This document shows, piece after piece, positions 47,720 to 60,653 of a stretch of 64,000 nt of DNA (positions are counted from its first letter, which is position 1; each line of letters opens with the position of its first letter). Under the pieces are notes generated by a model. That model saw nothing but the letters and a program-made list of their open reading frames with translations, was not told the DNA's origin and did not search any database. Position numbers and translations under genes: made by a program. This DNA is from Poecilobothrus nobilitatus. Taxonomy: Eukaryota; Arthropoda; Insecta; Diptera; Dolichopodidae. The DNA lies in contig OX352773.1 in the NCBI GenBank assembly GCA_947095535.1, positions 168,652,438 through 168,716,437 on the forward strand, given 5' to 3'.

Positions 47720-49527
47720 CGTTTATCTTGGTTTAATCGCATTTGCAAAGAAGCCATTTTTAGAAAAGAGGAGGCTTTTAAACTGTATCAAAACAATAGA
47801 TCGGAGGCTCACAGGGCCAACTAAATAGTGGTGAGAAACCGATGCAAGAGAATTATCAACAAGCAAAAATTCTTGTTCAACCAAGGGTTGAAACGTTCTT
47901 CTGCTCCCCGAGTTAGCTGCTCCTTTGGAAAAATTTACTTTAGGACGCGGGCGGTGATGAAAATCTTGAAAAATCTTGATACAAATAAGTCAGCCGGTCC
48001 AGATGATATAACCACCATGGTGCTTAAAAATACCTACTCCAGTATTTAAAAACCTCTGCGCAACCTTTTCTACCTCTCCTTCACTTCGGGTATTCATCCT
48101 ACCCAATGGAAGGTTGCACATGTTTTCCCAATTCCAAAAAAAGGTAATAAAAGCGATTCCTCCAACTACCGCCCTATTGCTATAACTTCGGTCCTCTCCA
48201 AAGTAATGGAGAAAATTGTGAACCAAAAGCTTCTGAAATACCTGGATCACAAAGGTCTGCTTCATGGTCGTCAATACGGATTCAGAGCCCATCGTTCAAC
48301 CGGTGATCTCATGACTTACCTTTGTGAGAACCTAAGTATTAACCTTCATCATTCTGGTGAATCTGATGTTGTGGCTCTTGATATTTTTAAGGCTTTCGAT
48401 CGAATTTGGCACGATGCTCTATTGGCAAAATGCAAAGCAATAGGTCTAGATAGGGTCTTTCTAAAATGGATTGGGTCTTTCTAAGATGGATTCGTGTACT
48501 GGTCGATGGATATTCATCTGACAAATTCAAAATAAATGCTGGTGTCCCTCAAGGATCAGTTTTATCCCCCACTCTTTTCTTAATATTTATTAATGACCTA
48601 CTTTCTTTAACCTCCAATCCGATCCATAGTTTCGCAGACGACAGCACCCTTGTAGCTTCCTATGAATTTCATAGCCGCTGTAACACTAATCACCAGATTA
48701 ATATAACAGCAAAAAATTTCACTATTAGTGAGCTAAATAACGTTTTAGCGAAAATTCAAAAATGGGGTGAAGTCAACAGAGGTGATTTCAACACAAAAAA
48801 AACCCAATGCTGTCTGATCTCGCGAAAAATTGCCACTACTATTCCCAACCTATTATTTCAGGGAGAGGTTTTGCAGCATTCAACAGATTTAAACATGTTG
48901 GGTATCGAGTTAAACCAAAAATTGATTTGGTCAAATCACATTTTTGGTATAGCTAAGGATGCAGCTAAATGTTTGGGTTTTTTGTATCGCTGCAAAACTT
49001 ACTTTTCTGCATTTGATCTTCTTAATATCTATAAAACGTACATTCGGCCGAAAATGGAGTATAATGCACACATTTGGGCTGCAGGTCCTCAAACAGCGCT
49101 GGGTTACCTAGATAATGTGCAAAACAGAGCTATTCGTCTTATCAACGATCCCAGTGTAACTGCAATGCTCACTCCACTCAGTCATCGTCGCACATTTGGG
49201 TCACTAACCTTGTTTTATAGATATCTCGTAGGGATTAACACCTGCTCGAATGAATTAAAACAGTTAATGCCTCCGCACAAAGTTTTCCAGCGAGAAACAA
49301 GACGGGCAGCAGAAGCTCATCCCTACCATGTAGAGATTTCAAGATGGCGAAATACAGCTTATGGAAATTCGTTTGTCATGCGCACGTCTCGCCTGTGGAA
49401 CCATATACCATCGCATGTGTTCCCTAAAGTTGGTAATTCTTATGTGTACGATTTACTTAAGTTTAAGGAGAACATCAACATCTTTCTTCAAAATGTCCCT
49501 CAAAATTTTCCTACCTATCCCCCATAA
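47720..49527 (+). pseudogene. LINE 2 reverse transcriptase, degenerate
   Basis: One frame runs from 47720 with stops at 47822-47824 and 48047-48049, through SWFNRICKEAIFRKEEAFKL, NKSAGPDDI, NYRPIAITSVLSKVMEK, YGFRAHRST and VVALDIFKAFDRIWHDAL (motif A). A 20-bp tandem duplication at 48453-48492 then shifts the frame. After it the frame is open to TAA at 49525-49527 with NAGVPQGSVLSPTLF (motif B), HSFADDSTLVAS (motif C), LNMLGIELNQKLIW and the C-terminal RPKMEYNAHIWAAG region. Catalytic Asp residues are present. Between KFLFNQGLKR and RTRAVMKIL the text is shorter than usual for such proteins, so an internal deletion is likely. Confidence 0.85.
48453..48492. repeat. 20-bp tandem duplication inside LINE 2
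   Basis: GGGTCTTTCTAAAATGGATT (48453-48472) is followed directly by the same sequence with one change (48473-48492). It adds 20 bases and moves the RT reading frame. Confidence 0.9.
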
Positions 49528-50250
49528 TCCAAATTTCCCAATTCCAATTTTCCCAATTATCCTTACCACATCCCTATCCCCAAAACCAAACTGTACATTC
49601 GTATTAAAGGTTCCATCCTAAAGTTTGGTTTTAAAAGGGGGTGGTTTTGGTTGGTTAAAGTCCAACACTACCCTGAGGAAGCACGTGCAGTTCCTCTTGG
49701 TGACTTTCGAGTTAAAAAAAAAAAAAAAAAAAACACGTAAAAATGTATTATTGATCCTTTAATCTAGCAAATTTCCTATTTTTGAGCCCTAATAGCTCAA
49801 TAACAGGGGGTGGTCCAAAAATAAAAATTATCTGAGAAAAAAAAATTTCAGATCCCCATCTAAAAGCGTGCCGAAATTAGGAAGAAAGAAAAATCACGCA
49901 AAATTTGATTTTCACATAATGGTGAATTTAAATACTACATTTAAAAAACTTATATATTTTTGATACTGATTGATAAAGGTAAAAAAAATTCTAGTCGAAT
50001 GGTGCTTTCAGATTGAAAAAATGTTATGTAGAACATGAGATATACGAATTTAAAAAAATAGGGCTTTTTCAAAGTTTGAACGGCTGTAGCTCCGTAATAA
50101 AGGGAGCTAGATGAAAAAGTTGTTCTACAACATTAATTTTTTTATGAAATCTACCCATGGTTAACATTTTTTTTCTCTCTCTTTAACGGTGTAGAAGTTT
50201 TGTAAACAGACGGACGCACAGAATGAATCTAATAGGCACCTATTTCAAAG

Positions 50251-51802
50251 AATCACCGTTATTTCATTTCCTTTATTCGAAATATTCTTTTGTTGTTTTT
50301 TTTTGCTAAATAAAAATTAGTTAAATTAAATAAGAATCAGTATGAAAAACCTTAATTTAAAAATTTCCTTAAATAGATGACTCAATTTTAATTCAATATT
50401 TAATATTATAATTAAATGAAAATTTATTCTAAAGCATTATTCATATTTTTAACTGCTTAACTTCATTTTTTCCCTGAAAATCTTTATAATTGTGTATATC
50501 CTTTAATTGGACTTTAAGCCATTACGCTTCTTGATGAAAATTTGATATAAAAACAAAATGTTTTAAACAAAGCAATTTTTAAATTAAAAATTTACCATAT
50601 AACTTTGAACTTTAAAGGGTTTATTTCACTTTTCTAAAAAAAAAAAGAAACTTACTCAAACTGACTTACTTTAAGTCAGAAGTTCTTAATTCATCAAATT
50701 TATACAAAACAAAAAAAAGTTTTAAATTCTCAAGTTTTAAATTTTGTAATTTTTCTGATAATAAAAATAAAAGGACATGAAATTTTGAACTTTAAACAAT
50801 AATCATAAATTTTTTTTTGTTCTAAAGAAGGTATGAAATGAAAGTTTTTTAAGCCAATCTTAAAATAATGGAAAAAATAAAAACTTTTGAAAAAAAAAAA
50901 ACAAAAGTTTTTAGTTAGAGGTTTTCATACAATTATGACCTAAAGATATTTCAAAGAAAACAAAAGAAAATAATAACCCATCAACTTTTCATTTTTATGA
51001 TAAATGATATCCCCTATTAATTTTTTTTTTTGCTATTTGTTTTTAGTTTTGCCAGAATTTTCAAGGTTTTCCTTATGAAAAATTATGAAGAAAAATTATT
51101 ATCCTAATATTCCTTCAGTTATAACTAAAAATAAAAAGTTTTGTTTTCTTTTTGCCACAAATTTCTTTAAGTCCTTTGTTGTATGATGTAAATTTATTCA
51201 AAATTTATGTTACAGTTAGAGAAAGGTTTAGATGCTGAAAACATATTAAAGAGTTATAAATTTTTTGAGAATTTAGAGTAAAAAGAATGAGAAAATTTTT
51301 TAATTTCCATAACTGGCGAGACAAAATGAATTAAAGAAAAAGTGTTAAAAAAAGTTTTATTGGTAAAGAGATCTGATGTACGCAAGTGAAAACTTTTAAA
51401 TTGATGTTTTTTTATTATTGTTTTTTTTTTTTTGTGGTCAGTTACTTTAAACGAGATCCTTTATGTTCTATCTAAAAAATAGAATAATTTTCAATTACCC
51501 AAATACCTTAAAAATAAAACGTTTTTAAAGAATTTTCTTTTGTTTTAAGGATTTTCTTTTTTTTTTGTATTTACATATATAGGTAATATAAGATGAACTA
51601 TAATTTTAACATATTATTATATAAGATTTAATAATAATGTTATTATTTCGATTTTTTTTACTAATTTAAATTTTGAAGAAGAAATTCATGTAATAGTATA
51701 GGTTTTATGCCATTAATAGAAAATGTTAGTGAGTTTCTTATATATTAAAGTAGATTTTAGTGTTTTGATTTGTATTGTTGATTGTTAAAATATATTATAA
51801 AT
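50251..51802. other. AT-rich spacer with long A and T runs
   Basis: Nothing recognised. Confidence 0.45.
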
Positions 51803-53105
51803 AATACTAGAAAATCCCCTGTGCAATTGCACAATTTCTATAGATTCAAAAACATTTACGTTATCATACTGACTCCCTTACTACCTGTATTAAGGGAGGG
51901 ATTATTACATGTATTTTTTTTGCTTAGGTATATTAAGTACCTAACTAAAATAACTTATGGATTTTTAATTTAATTTGAATTTTTTAGGTGTAGGGTATAA
52001 ATAAGTCGGTTGCATCGACTTACTGTTACTTTTACTTGTTTTTTTTTGCTTGAAAAAATTAGCTGAATTTATTTTATTTAAATGTACTTTGGAAGAGGTC
52101 TTTGGTATATTTAATAAAAGATTCAGGTCTCTGATAATGAAATTTCATAAATCTTCGGGGGCTTTTTTTTTGTGACGGTCGTTTTCGACAGCTTTTTAAT
52201 TTAATGGTCTAATAATAAATTAATACAAAATTATGAATATATTGTGAGAAAAGGCTTCTAAAATGATATTTTCTATGTTATTTTTTCTTTTTTTTTAAGA
52301 ACAATATCCATTTCTATAATATTTAGTAAGTTTCTGATTTCTGTTATGAAATATAATTAGCTAAGTCTACCGAATTTTATACTAATAAAAAAATTTCGAA
52401 TATTTTATGTTATGTTTTATGTTAAAAATCTAAATTTCAACCTAAATAAACAAAACTATTTTAAAGTCTGTTACGAAGCTTTTACCAGCTTTTATACTAA
52501 TGAAAACAAAATCAAGAATAAAATCGGCCTATTATTTTTTTCTTATAAATATGAGACTTACTATAAACTTTGCTCTTTTCACTTTCAGGCGTTTTAATTT
52601 TATTAAGAGTACCTATTTTTATTTATTTTTTTTCCAAAACAAAGATTGAAAACGCCAACAGAAGATTAATAATTTATTTTTAATTTACCGCTGCGACCAG
52701 TTCATAATGGATGTGGCGGTCAAATTTAAAAATTAAAAATTTGCTGAATTTATTTTTATTGAAAATGTGTTTTTTAGTATGTACTTCTCCTTTTTTGACT
52801 GTACTAACTTTTAATGAACGGTTTGTGTCTCTGATAATACTTCTAGTGGAAAATTTGGTCTCTGGTAATAATATTTACTAAATTTATTTATATTTTTAAT
52901 TAACGGTTTGTGTCTCTTGATAATACTTTGAGTTAAAGATTTGTGTCTCTGGCAATAAAATTGTAAATTATTAAATAAATATACAGAAATATCATCATTG
53001 CCAGTTTAGTTTATATTCAGTGTGAGTGTTTTATTATAGATATAAAATATATTTTTTTACATGTTGGCAAGGTCTCGCCAACATCTTGTGTATTATATTA
53101 TAGAT
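51803..53105 (+). mobile_element. Family D structured repeat, copy 1
   Basis: Left end 'aatactagaaaatcccctg' followed by the perfect palindrome TGTGCAATTGCACA. The right end has the hairpin GTTGGC-aaggtctc-GCCAAC and then 'atcttgtgtattatattata'. The same ends recur at 54634 and 60653. Subterminal palindrome plus a 3' hairpin recalls Helitron-type elements, but a CTRR end is not obvious. Contains 'gtgtctctgataat'-type phrases repeated several times near the 3' end. No coding capacity. Confidence 0.6.
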
Positions 53106-54033
53106 TGTTAATACATTAATAATTTGATTTTTAAATGACTTAAATTCAATATCGTTTTGAATTCCTCTGGTTATTCATTGTATGCTTTTCAGCAGTTAAG
53201 CAGTCAATTAATATAGACAATGGATGCCGTGTAAATAAATAAGCTAAAACTTTATTTTTTAGTTTAAACACAAGCTTTAGCTTATAGTTTTAGTTAAAAT
53301 TAATAAATTTTGAGTCAACTGACATACAGTCAAATTAAATACAATCTTGTGATAGTAACTCGTATTTAACCTATAATTGCCTAATTAGCCCGTAGCCGTT
53401 TGTTTAGTAATGTTGCATACACCAATATAATTTATAACATTATACTATAAAATAAATAAAATTAATATTAATTTACAATATAAAGTAGAATAAGTAATAT
53501 CCTGCTGTATACTTTAATTAATTTCAATTAAGGCATTAATTTAGCTAAGATTCTATAAAAATCTAGAGCAAACTGCAGAAAGAGTATTCTTTTAATTTCA
53601 ATATTTATATTCGTTTTTTTTTTTTGTATTAAAATAAATATTTTCCTAAAAATCAGAACATTAGCCTCATATTTTTTAAAGTTTCTAAATATTTTATTCA
53701 AAATTGCATACTTTCAAAAAATTATGTGAAATGCTTATAACAACCTTTTTTTTTTCAATATTTGGGTATAAAAACCGGCGGTATGAAATAAGATCGAAAG
53801 AAATAATTATGAAAAGATAAAAATTAAATGAGTTCGAAAAAAAACTCTAAAGTTCTGAAAATCTTCTGCAAAAAAGGGTATACACGCCTAAACAAAGTTT
53901 TACCTAAAACAAATTATTGTAGTAAAGTCAAAATGTTTGATAATAAAACTTCTATAGGGCAATATAATTATTTTGTCTTATTATTATTCTCTTTCGACGT
54001 TGAATGTTCATAGGATGTATTCATTGCTGACGA
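53106..54033. other. AT-rich spacer
   Basis: 'ggtataaaaaccggcggtat' near 53765 looks like a TATA box with a GC patch, but no gene follows. Confidence 0.4.
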
Positions 54034-54215
54034 AATTCCAGTATTTTTGTACTTAAGTAAACAACCAATACCCGTACTGTTACTGGAAAAAATATTTATT
54101 AAAATTACCTACTACCAGTACGTACCAGTACTGTCGGTACTTATCTGTATTTACCAGTATTTACCAGTACTTACAGTATGAACCTGTATTTAACCAGTAA
54201 TTATCAGTAATATTT
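54034..54215. repeat. Family E repeat, copy 1 (ACCAGTA motifs)
   Basis: Opens 'aaattccagta', then 'aaacaaccaatacccgtact' and a run of decamer-like units 'taccagtact'. The same arrangement is at 61548-61693. Confidence 0.75.
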
Positions 54216-54633
54216 TTTAATAATATTTTGTTATTAAGATAATTTAATAAGCATTAATTAAGAAACTATTATATTTTAAATATTTTAACTTTTTATTAAA
54301 TTTTTATAATAAATAAATATTTTCCATAATATTTTATCAGTTGATTTGATAATAATGATAGTTGTAGTATTTGTTTTAAATATTATAATTTCAATAGATT
54401 TGATTATTTTTATATTAATATTCAAAACTAAAAGAGAAGCATCCTGTATATAATATATTAATATTTATGAAGTCAGTTTATCATTATAAAATAAGTACTG
54501 AAAATCAAAAATGAATTCGCCTTAAAAAACCTTTATATAAATAATAAAAAGCAAAAATCAAGAATAAATAAAATAAATGTATAGAATTTAAATGTAATTT
54601 TTAATATTTACAAATTCTGTATATAATAATATA
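54216..54633. other. AT-rich spacer
   Basis: Nothing recognised. Confidence 0.45.
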
Positions 54634-56160
54634 TAATACTAGAAAATCCCCTGTGCAATTGCACAATTTCTATAGATTCAAAAACATTTGCGGTATCATA
54701 CTGACTCCCTTAATAAACTACCTAAAAATTTCATTTTTACATCAGCACCATTAAAAAAACTTTGGTATCACTTACTTACTTGATGTAATAGAAAAAAACA
54801 TAAAACAAATCTGAACACATAAAATTAAAAATGTTAGGAACAGTTTATTAATTTTTTCACGCCGTTTTTTCGTGGCGGTAATTTTTGACAGTTTTTTAAT
54901 CATTGAGAAAAAATGGTCCAAGCTAAAAACACATTCAGGGTAAAAGTTCGTGCCGATATCTCAAAAATTGTTTGAAACACATGTATAAAGTGCACAATAA
55001 AAACCGGCGAAAAGCCAACCAACACCAACCGCTACGACATTTTTATTTTTGTTACATTTAAAATAATCCCAATAATCGAAATAATTTTAATATTTGTTAA
55101 AATTTTACCAGACTCTCTATTTTTCTTTAGTTTAAAAAAAAAATTTTTATGTCGATAAAAACAGTTGTTTTCGCCGCGAATTACTTTAATTACCAAAACT
55201 ACTTTCAAGTCTTTTGCGTTTATTTTTTTTTTTGCTTCAAAAAAAATTTGCTGAATTTATTTTATTTAAATGTACTTTGGAAGAGGTCTTTAGTATATTT
55301 AATAAAAGATTCATGTCTCTGATAATGTAATTTCATAAATTTTCGGGGCCTTTTTTTTTTGTGTGGGTCGTTTTCGACAGCTTTTTAATTTAATGGTCTA
55401 ATAATAAATTAGTACAAAATTATGAATCTATTTTGAGAGAAGGCATCTAAAATGATATTTCCTATGTTATTTTTTCTCTTTTTTTTAAGAAAAATATCCA
55501 TTTCTAAAATATTTAGTAAGTTTCTGATTTCTGTTATGAAATATAATTAGCTAAGTCTGCCGAATTTTATATTAATAAAAAAAATTCGAATATTTTATGT
55601 TATATCAAAAATTCAGCTTAAAAAATCAAAATTCCAACCTAAATAAACAAAACTACTTTAAAGTCTGTTGCGAAACTTTTACCAGCTTTTATAATAGTGA
55701 AAACAAAATCAAGAATAAAATCGGCCTATTATTTTTTTTCTTATAAATATAAGGCTTACTATAAACTTTGCTCTTTTCACTTTCAGGTCTTTTAATTTTA
55801 TTAAGAGTATTTTTATTTTTTTCAAAACAAAGAGTCATTTGAAAACTGCCAGCAGAAGATTAATAATTTATTTTTAATTTACCGCTGCGACCAGTTCATA
55901 ATGGATGTGGCGGTCAAATTTAAAAATTAAAAATTTGCTTTAAATTTTGTGTCGAAAGTACTTTTTAAAAAGTAAACATTTGCGTCTCTGATAAGACTTT
56001 TAGTCCAAGATTTGTGTCTCTGATAATAAAATTTTAAATTATTAAATAAATATACAGAAATATCATCTTTGCCAGTTTAGTTTACATTCAGTGTGAGTGG
56101 TTTATTATAGAAATAAAATATTTTTTTTTACATCTTGTGTGTCTGGTATTAATATCTATA
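54634..56160 (+). mobile_element. Family D structured repeat, copy 2, hairpin lost
   Basis: Same left end and palindrome as copy 1. It has extra sequence at 54715-55220 and then follows copy 1 closely from 'ctgaatttattttatttaaa'. At the right end 'tttttacat' runs directly into 'cttgtgtgtc', so the GTTGGC...GCCAAC hairpin is missing. Confidence 0.6.
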
Positions 56161-56545
56161 TGATATTTAATATCTTGTGTGAATTGGTATTATCAGAGAC
56201 TACATAGAGATGTACAAATTCATACAAAAATTTGTACTAATTTTTTTTCAAACGGGCCAGCTAAAACTGGCTAGTTTTAAAAATTTTAAAGCACAGAAAT
56301 ATTTGATTTGTGTCATAGCTAAAAGAATTTAGTGAAAACCAGAATCTTCTGTAAAATCTGGTGTAAAATGTAAAAATTATCATTCATATATTTTATGCAT
56401 TTACAAAATTTTTTTATCTTTGTGAATTAAACCATAATCATTATATTGTGTATATTATCAGAAATTCAATCATTAATTTCAGGTATTATATTATCTGATC
56501 TGATTAACAAATCTTATTTTTTTCCATGGCTAACAATATTATTAA
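56161..56545. other. Spacer between family D copies
   Basis: Contains 'catacaaaaatttgtac', a short palindromic patch; otherwise nothing recognised. Confidence 0.4.
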
Positions 56546-57799
56546 TGGTCTAATAATAAATTAGTACAAAATTATGAATCTTTTGTGAGAGAAGGCGTCT
56601 AAAATGACATTTTCTATGTAATTTTTTTCTTTTTTTTTTTAAGAAAAATATCCGTTTCTATAATATTTAGTAAGTTTCTGACTTCTGTTATGAAATATAA
56701 TTATTTAAGTCTGCCTAATTTTATATTAATAAAAAAATTTCGAATATTTTATGTTATACCAGTTCTACCGAAAATTTAGCTTAAAAATCTAAATTTCAAC
56801 CTAAATAAACAAAACTATTTTAAAGTCTGTTACGAAGCACCAGCTTTTATACTAATGAAAACAAAATCAAGAATAAAATCGGCCTATTATTTTTTTCTAA
56901 TAAATATGAGGTTTACTATAAACTTTGCTCACTCTCACTTTTTCACTTTCAGGCGCTTTAATTTTATTAAGAGTACCTATTTTTATTTTTTTTTTCCAAA
57001 ACAAAGATTGAAAACGCCAACAGAAGATTAATAATTTATTTTTAATTTACCGCTGCGACCAGTTCATAATGGACGTAGCGGTCAAATTTAAAAATTAAAA
57101 ATTTGCTGAATTTATTTTGATTGAAAATGTGTTTTTTAAGTATGTATGTACTTTTCCTTTTTTGACTGTACTCACTTTTAATGAACGGTTTGTGTCTCTG
57201 ACAATAATTCTAGTGGAAAATTTAGTCTCTGGTAATAATATTTACTATATTTATTTATATTTTTAATTAACGGTTAGCGTCTCTTGATAATACTTTGAGT
57301 TAAAGATTCGTATCTCTGGTAATAAAACTTTAAATTATTAAATAAATAGTAAAAAAGCCTTATTAAAGGGTATAAGTAGAAAAATAAAGCTTTTGTGAAA
57401 GTTTCCTCAGTTTTATGAACAATTTAATTTTAGTAAATTTATTCAAATACTTATATGTATTATATTTAGATATTGATAAATGTAAAATTTATTGCTAAAG
57501 TGTTTTAAATAATGAAAAACCTCAATGATGCTGTGAAGTAGTTTCTTTCAAAAATGTAATAAAAATGATTATTTAATAAATCTCATCTCTTGTAAATTTC
57601 TTTGTCAAGCTTTGGATTAAAAAACCAAAGGTTGGATTAAAAACCAATGGTAAATAAATTTTTGCCAATAGTATCAAAAATTTTCGCTTCGAAAAAATAC
57701 AGTATCAAACTTTATAATTTTGAAACTAAACTACACTGATCTGATGCATTTGCCTAATTATAATATATAGTACACTTGTTATATTTTTCTATGGTTGCC

Positions 57800-60526
57800 T
57801 TAGCAAATGCTTCAAAACTTTCTTTGTTATATTTTTCAAACAAATTTTTACTCTATCCGTAATAATATTCTGTCTCTTTATCTATCGCTTTCTCTACAAA
57901 ATCTTCACACCGTAAGTTTTACGCACCTTTTATGTAAAACAATAAAAATTGGCTGTGCATATAATGTTGAAGTTTTAGAAAATAAAAATCATAAAAGAAG
58001 CATAAAATTAAGAAAATGTTACACATTCAAAATTTAATTGAAAATTGTGATTTTATAATTTAAATTGCGCTCCTTTAAAAGCTTTGGTTTTACGCACCGC
58101 TTTATTTTTTTATAATTTCTACTTAAAAATGCAACTCTTTAAAAACTTTGATTTATGCACTGTCTTGTTTTTTCATTCTTTTTATAGCATAACATTTTAA
58201 TTCTTTTTTTCTATCTGTTATGTACCTAAATATCAGATGTACGTTTCTTTCTTTTCATAGCATAGCATTTAATATTTCTTTTTCTATCTGTTATGTACGT
58301 AAATATCAGAGGTATGTTTTTTCATTTAAAATCATAACATTTTAATAGTTCTTTTTTTCTTTAAAAATATTTAAAAACAGTCAAAGTAACATTTTTTGTT
58401 CTCTTTTTTTTCTATTCGTTTTTATTTTTCTTCGCAGTATTACATTTATTTTTTTTGTTTTCTGTTATTTACGTACGCTAAGTATTTCTTTTATTTTTTT
58501 TAAATATTAAATTTATACATACAGTCTATTTAAAAAATATAAATTATAACCTATAGAACATTTTGAATTTTTTTTTGTTCGTTTATGTTTACCGTCCATT
58601 CATTCATATTAATAACTGTTGCCTATACAAAAAATAATAAATCTATAATAAATCTAATATATGTATACTCCTATTTTTATTCATATATCTATATTATGGG
58701 CTAAACTTCTGATTCTAAAATTGTACTATATTATGGCAAAATTTTTAAAAAATTAAGAAAATGTTACTTAGCAAAATTTAAATAAAAATATTATTGCAAT
58801 TTTATAATATTCTACTTAAAAATCTGAACCTTTAAAAACTTTGATTTATACACTGCCTTGTTTTTTCTTTCTTTTCATAGCATAACATTTTGATATTTCT
58901 TTTTTTCTATCTGTTATGTACCTCAATATCAGATGGACTTTTCGTTCTTTTCATAGCATAACATTTTTTTTTTCCTTTTTCTATCTGTTATGTAGGTACG
59001 TAAATATCAGACGTATGTTTTTTTTCTTTTAAAATCATAACATTTTAATAGTTCTTTTTTTCTTTAAAAATATTTAAAAACAATCAAAGTAACATTTTTG
59101 TTCTCGTTTTTATTTTTCTTCGCAGTATTACATTTTACTTTTTTTTTTTTGTTTTCTGTTATTTTTTTTAAGTATTAAATTTATACATCAGTCTATTTAA
59201 AAAATATAAATTATAACCTATAGAACATTTTGAATTTTTTTTTGTTCGTTTATGTTTACCGTCCATTCATTCATATTAATAACTGTTGCCTATACAAAAA
59301 ATAATAAATCTATAATAAATCTAATATATGTATACTCCTATTTTTATTCATATATCTATATTATGGGCTAAACTTCTGATTCTAAAATTGTACTATATTA
59401 TGGCAAAATTTTTAAAAAATTAAGAAAATGTTACTTAGCAAAATTTAAATAAAAATATTATTGCAATTTTATAATATTCTACTTAAAAATCTGAACCTTT
59501 AAAAACTTTGATTTATACACTGCCTTGTTTTTTCTTTCTTTTCATAGCATAACATTTTGATATTTCTTTTTTTCTATCTGTTATGTACCTCAATATCAGA
59601 TGGACTTTTCGTTCTTTTCATAGCATAACATTTTTTTTTTCCTTTTTCTATCTGTTATGTAGGTACGTAAATATCAGACGTATGTTTTTTTTCTCTTAAA
59701 ATCATAACATTTTAATAGTTCTTTTTTTCTTTAAAAGTATTTAAAAACAATCAAAGTAACATTTTTGTTCTCTTTTTTTTCTATTCGTTTTTATTTTTCT
59801 TCGCAGTATTACATTTTACTTTTTTTTTTTGTTTTCTGTTCTTTTTTTTAAGTATTAAATTTATACATCAGTCTATTTAAAAAATATAAATTATAACCTA
59901 TAGAACATTCTGAATTTTTTTTTTGTTCGTTTATGTTTACCGTCCATTCATTCATATAAATAACTGTTGCCTATATAAAAAATAATAAATCTATAATAAA
60001 TCTAATATATGTATACCCATATTTTTATTCATATATCTATATTATGGGCTAAACTTCTCATTCTAAAATTGTACTATATTATGGCAAAATTTTTAAAAAA
60101 TTAAGAAAATGTTACTTAGCAAAATGTAAATAAAAATATTATTGCAATTTTATAATGTTCTACTTAAAAATACGATCCTCTAAAAACTTTGATTTATACA
60201 CTGCCTTGTTTTTTCTTTCATTTCATAGCATAACATTATAATATTTATTGTTTTCTATCTTTTATATGGGTAAATATCAGATGTACGTTTCTTTCTTTTC
60301 ATAGTATAACATTTGTTAAATTAACATTTAACATAACAGGAGGGCACGCTACTCAGCAGCAGCAACTTGTCTTTTATTATATTTAGATGTTTTCTATCTT
60401 TTATATGGGTAAATATCAGATGTACGTTTCTTTCTTTTCATAGTATAACATTTGTTAAATTAACATTTAACATAACAGGAGGGCACGCTACTCAGCAGCA
60501 GCAACTTGTCTTTTATTATATTTAGA
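57800..60526. repeat. Tandem array, four units of about 670-690 bp
   Basis: The marker 'cactgccttgttttttc' (first copy 'cactgtc') occurs at 58158, 58851, 59519 and 60199, and 'ctatagaaca' at 58551, 59218 and 59898. Units 2 and 3 are nearly identical; units 1 and 4 are diverged. Within each unit a shorter phrase, 'tatctgttatgtac...atatcaga', is itself repeated. No coding capacity. Confidence 0.85.
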
Positions 60527-60527
60527 T
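60250..60527. repeat. 139-bp direct tandem duplication
   Basis: 60250-60388 and 60389-60527 appear identical. Each copy holds the unusually GC-rich stretch 'aggagggcacgctactcagc' followed by 'agcagcaacttg'. The second copy ends exactly where family D resumes. Confidence 0.9.
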
Positions 60528-60653
60528 ATACAGAAATATCATCATTGCCAGTTTAGTTTACATTCAGTGTGAGTGTTTTATTATAGATATAAAATATTTT
60601 TTTTTACATGTTGGCAAGGTCTCGCCAACATCTTGTGTATTATATTATAGATA

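Larger units (their letters stand above)
47720..49732 (+). mobile_element. LINE 2, 5'-truncated, nested in family A
   Basis: A non-LTR retrotransposon with only the linker and RT regions, a 3' UTR ending 'tgactttcgagtt' and a poly-A tail of about 20 bases. The 3' UTR has the motif 'taaagtccaacactaccctg'. It differs from LINE 1 in all RT motifs, so it belongs to another clade; the style suggests a CR1/L2-like or related group, but this is a guess. No target duplication found. Confidence 0.85.
47528..50250 (-). mobile_element. Family A element split by LINE 2
   Basis: The left part (47528-47719) runs from 'aacaaggcagaatataaacc' to 'aaaaaccgttaac'. The right part (49733-50250) resumes exactly with 'acacgtaaaaatgtatt', so no A sequence is lost or duplicated at the insertion. 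The 5' end 'cagacggacgcacagaatga' is decayed and the terminal hairpin is missing. Confidence 0.8.
56546..60653 (+). mobile_element. Family D structured repeat, copy 3, with internal array
   Basis: The left part (56546-57348) follows copy 1 from 'atggtctaataataaatta' to 'aattattaaataaata'. The right part (60527-60653) resumes with 'tacagaaatatcatcattgc' and ends with the intact hairpin and 'tattatattatagat'. Copies 1 and 2 are continuous across this point, so the 3.2 kb between is an insertion or expansion. The 5' end is missing. Confidence 0.65.

Noticed and set aside
47990..48292. 100-codon minus-strand frame
   Set aside because: Antisense shadow of the LINE 2 reverse transcriptase.
57800..60526. 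CRISPR-like array
   Set aside because: Units of about 670 bp with no short repeat-spacer pattern; it is a eukaryotic tandem array.
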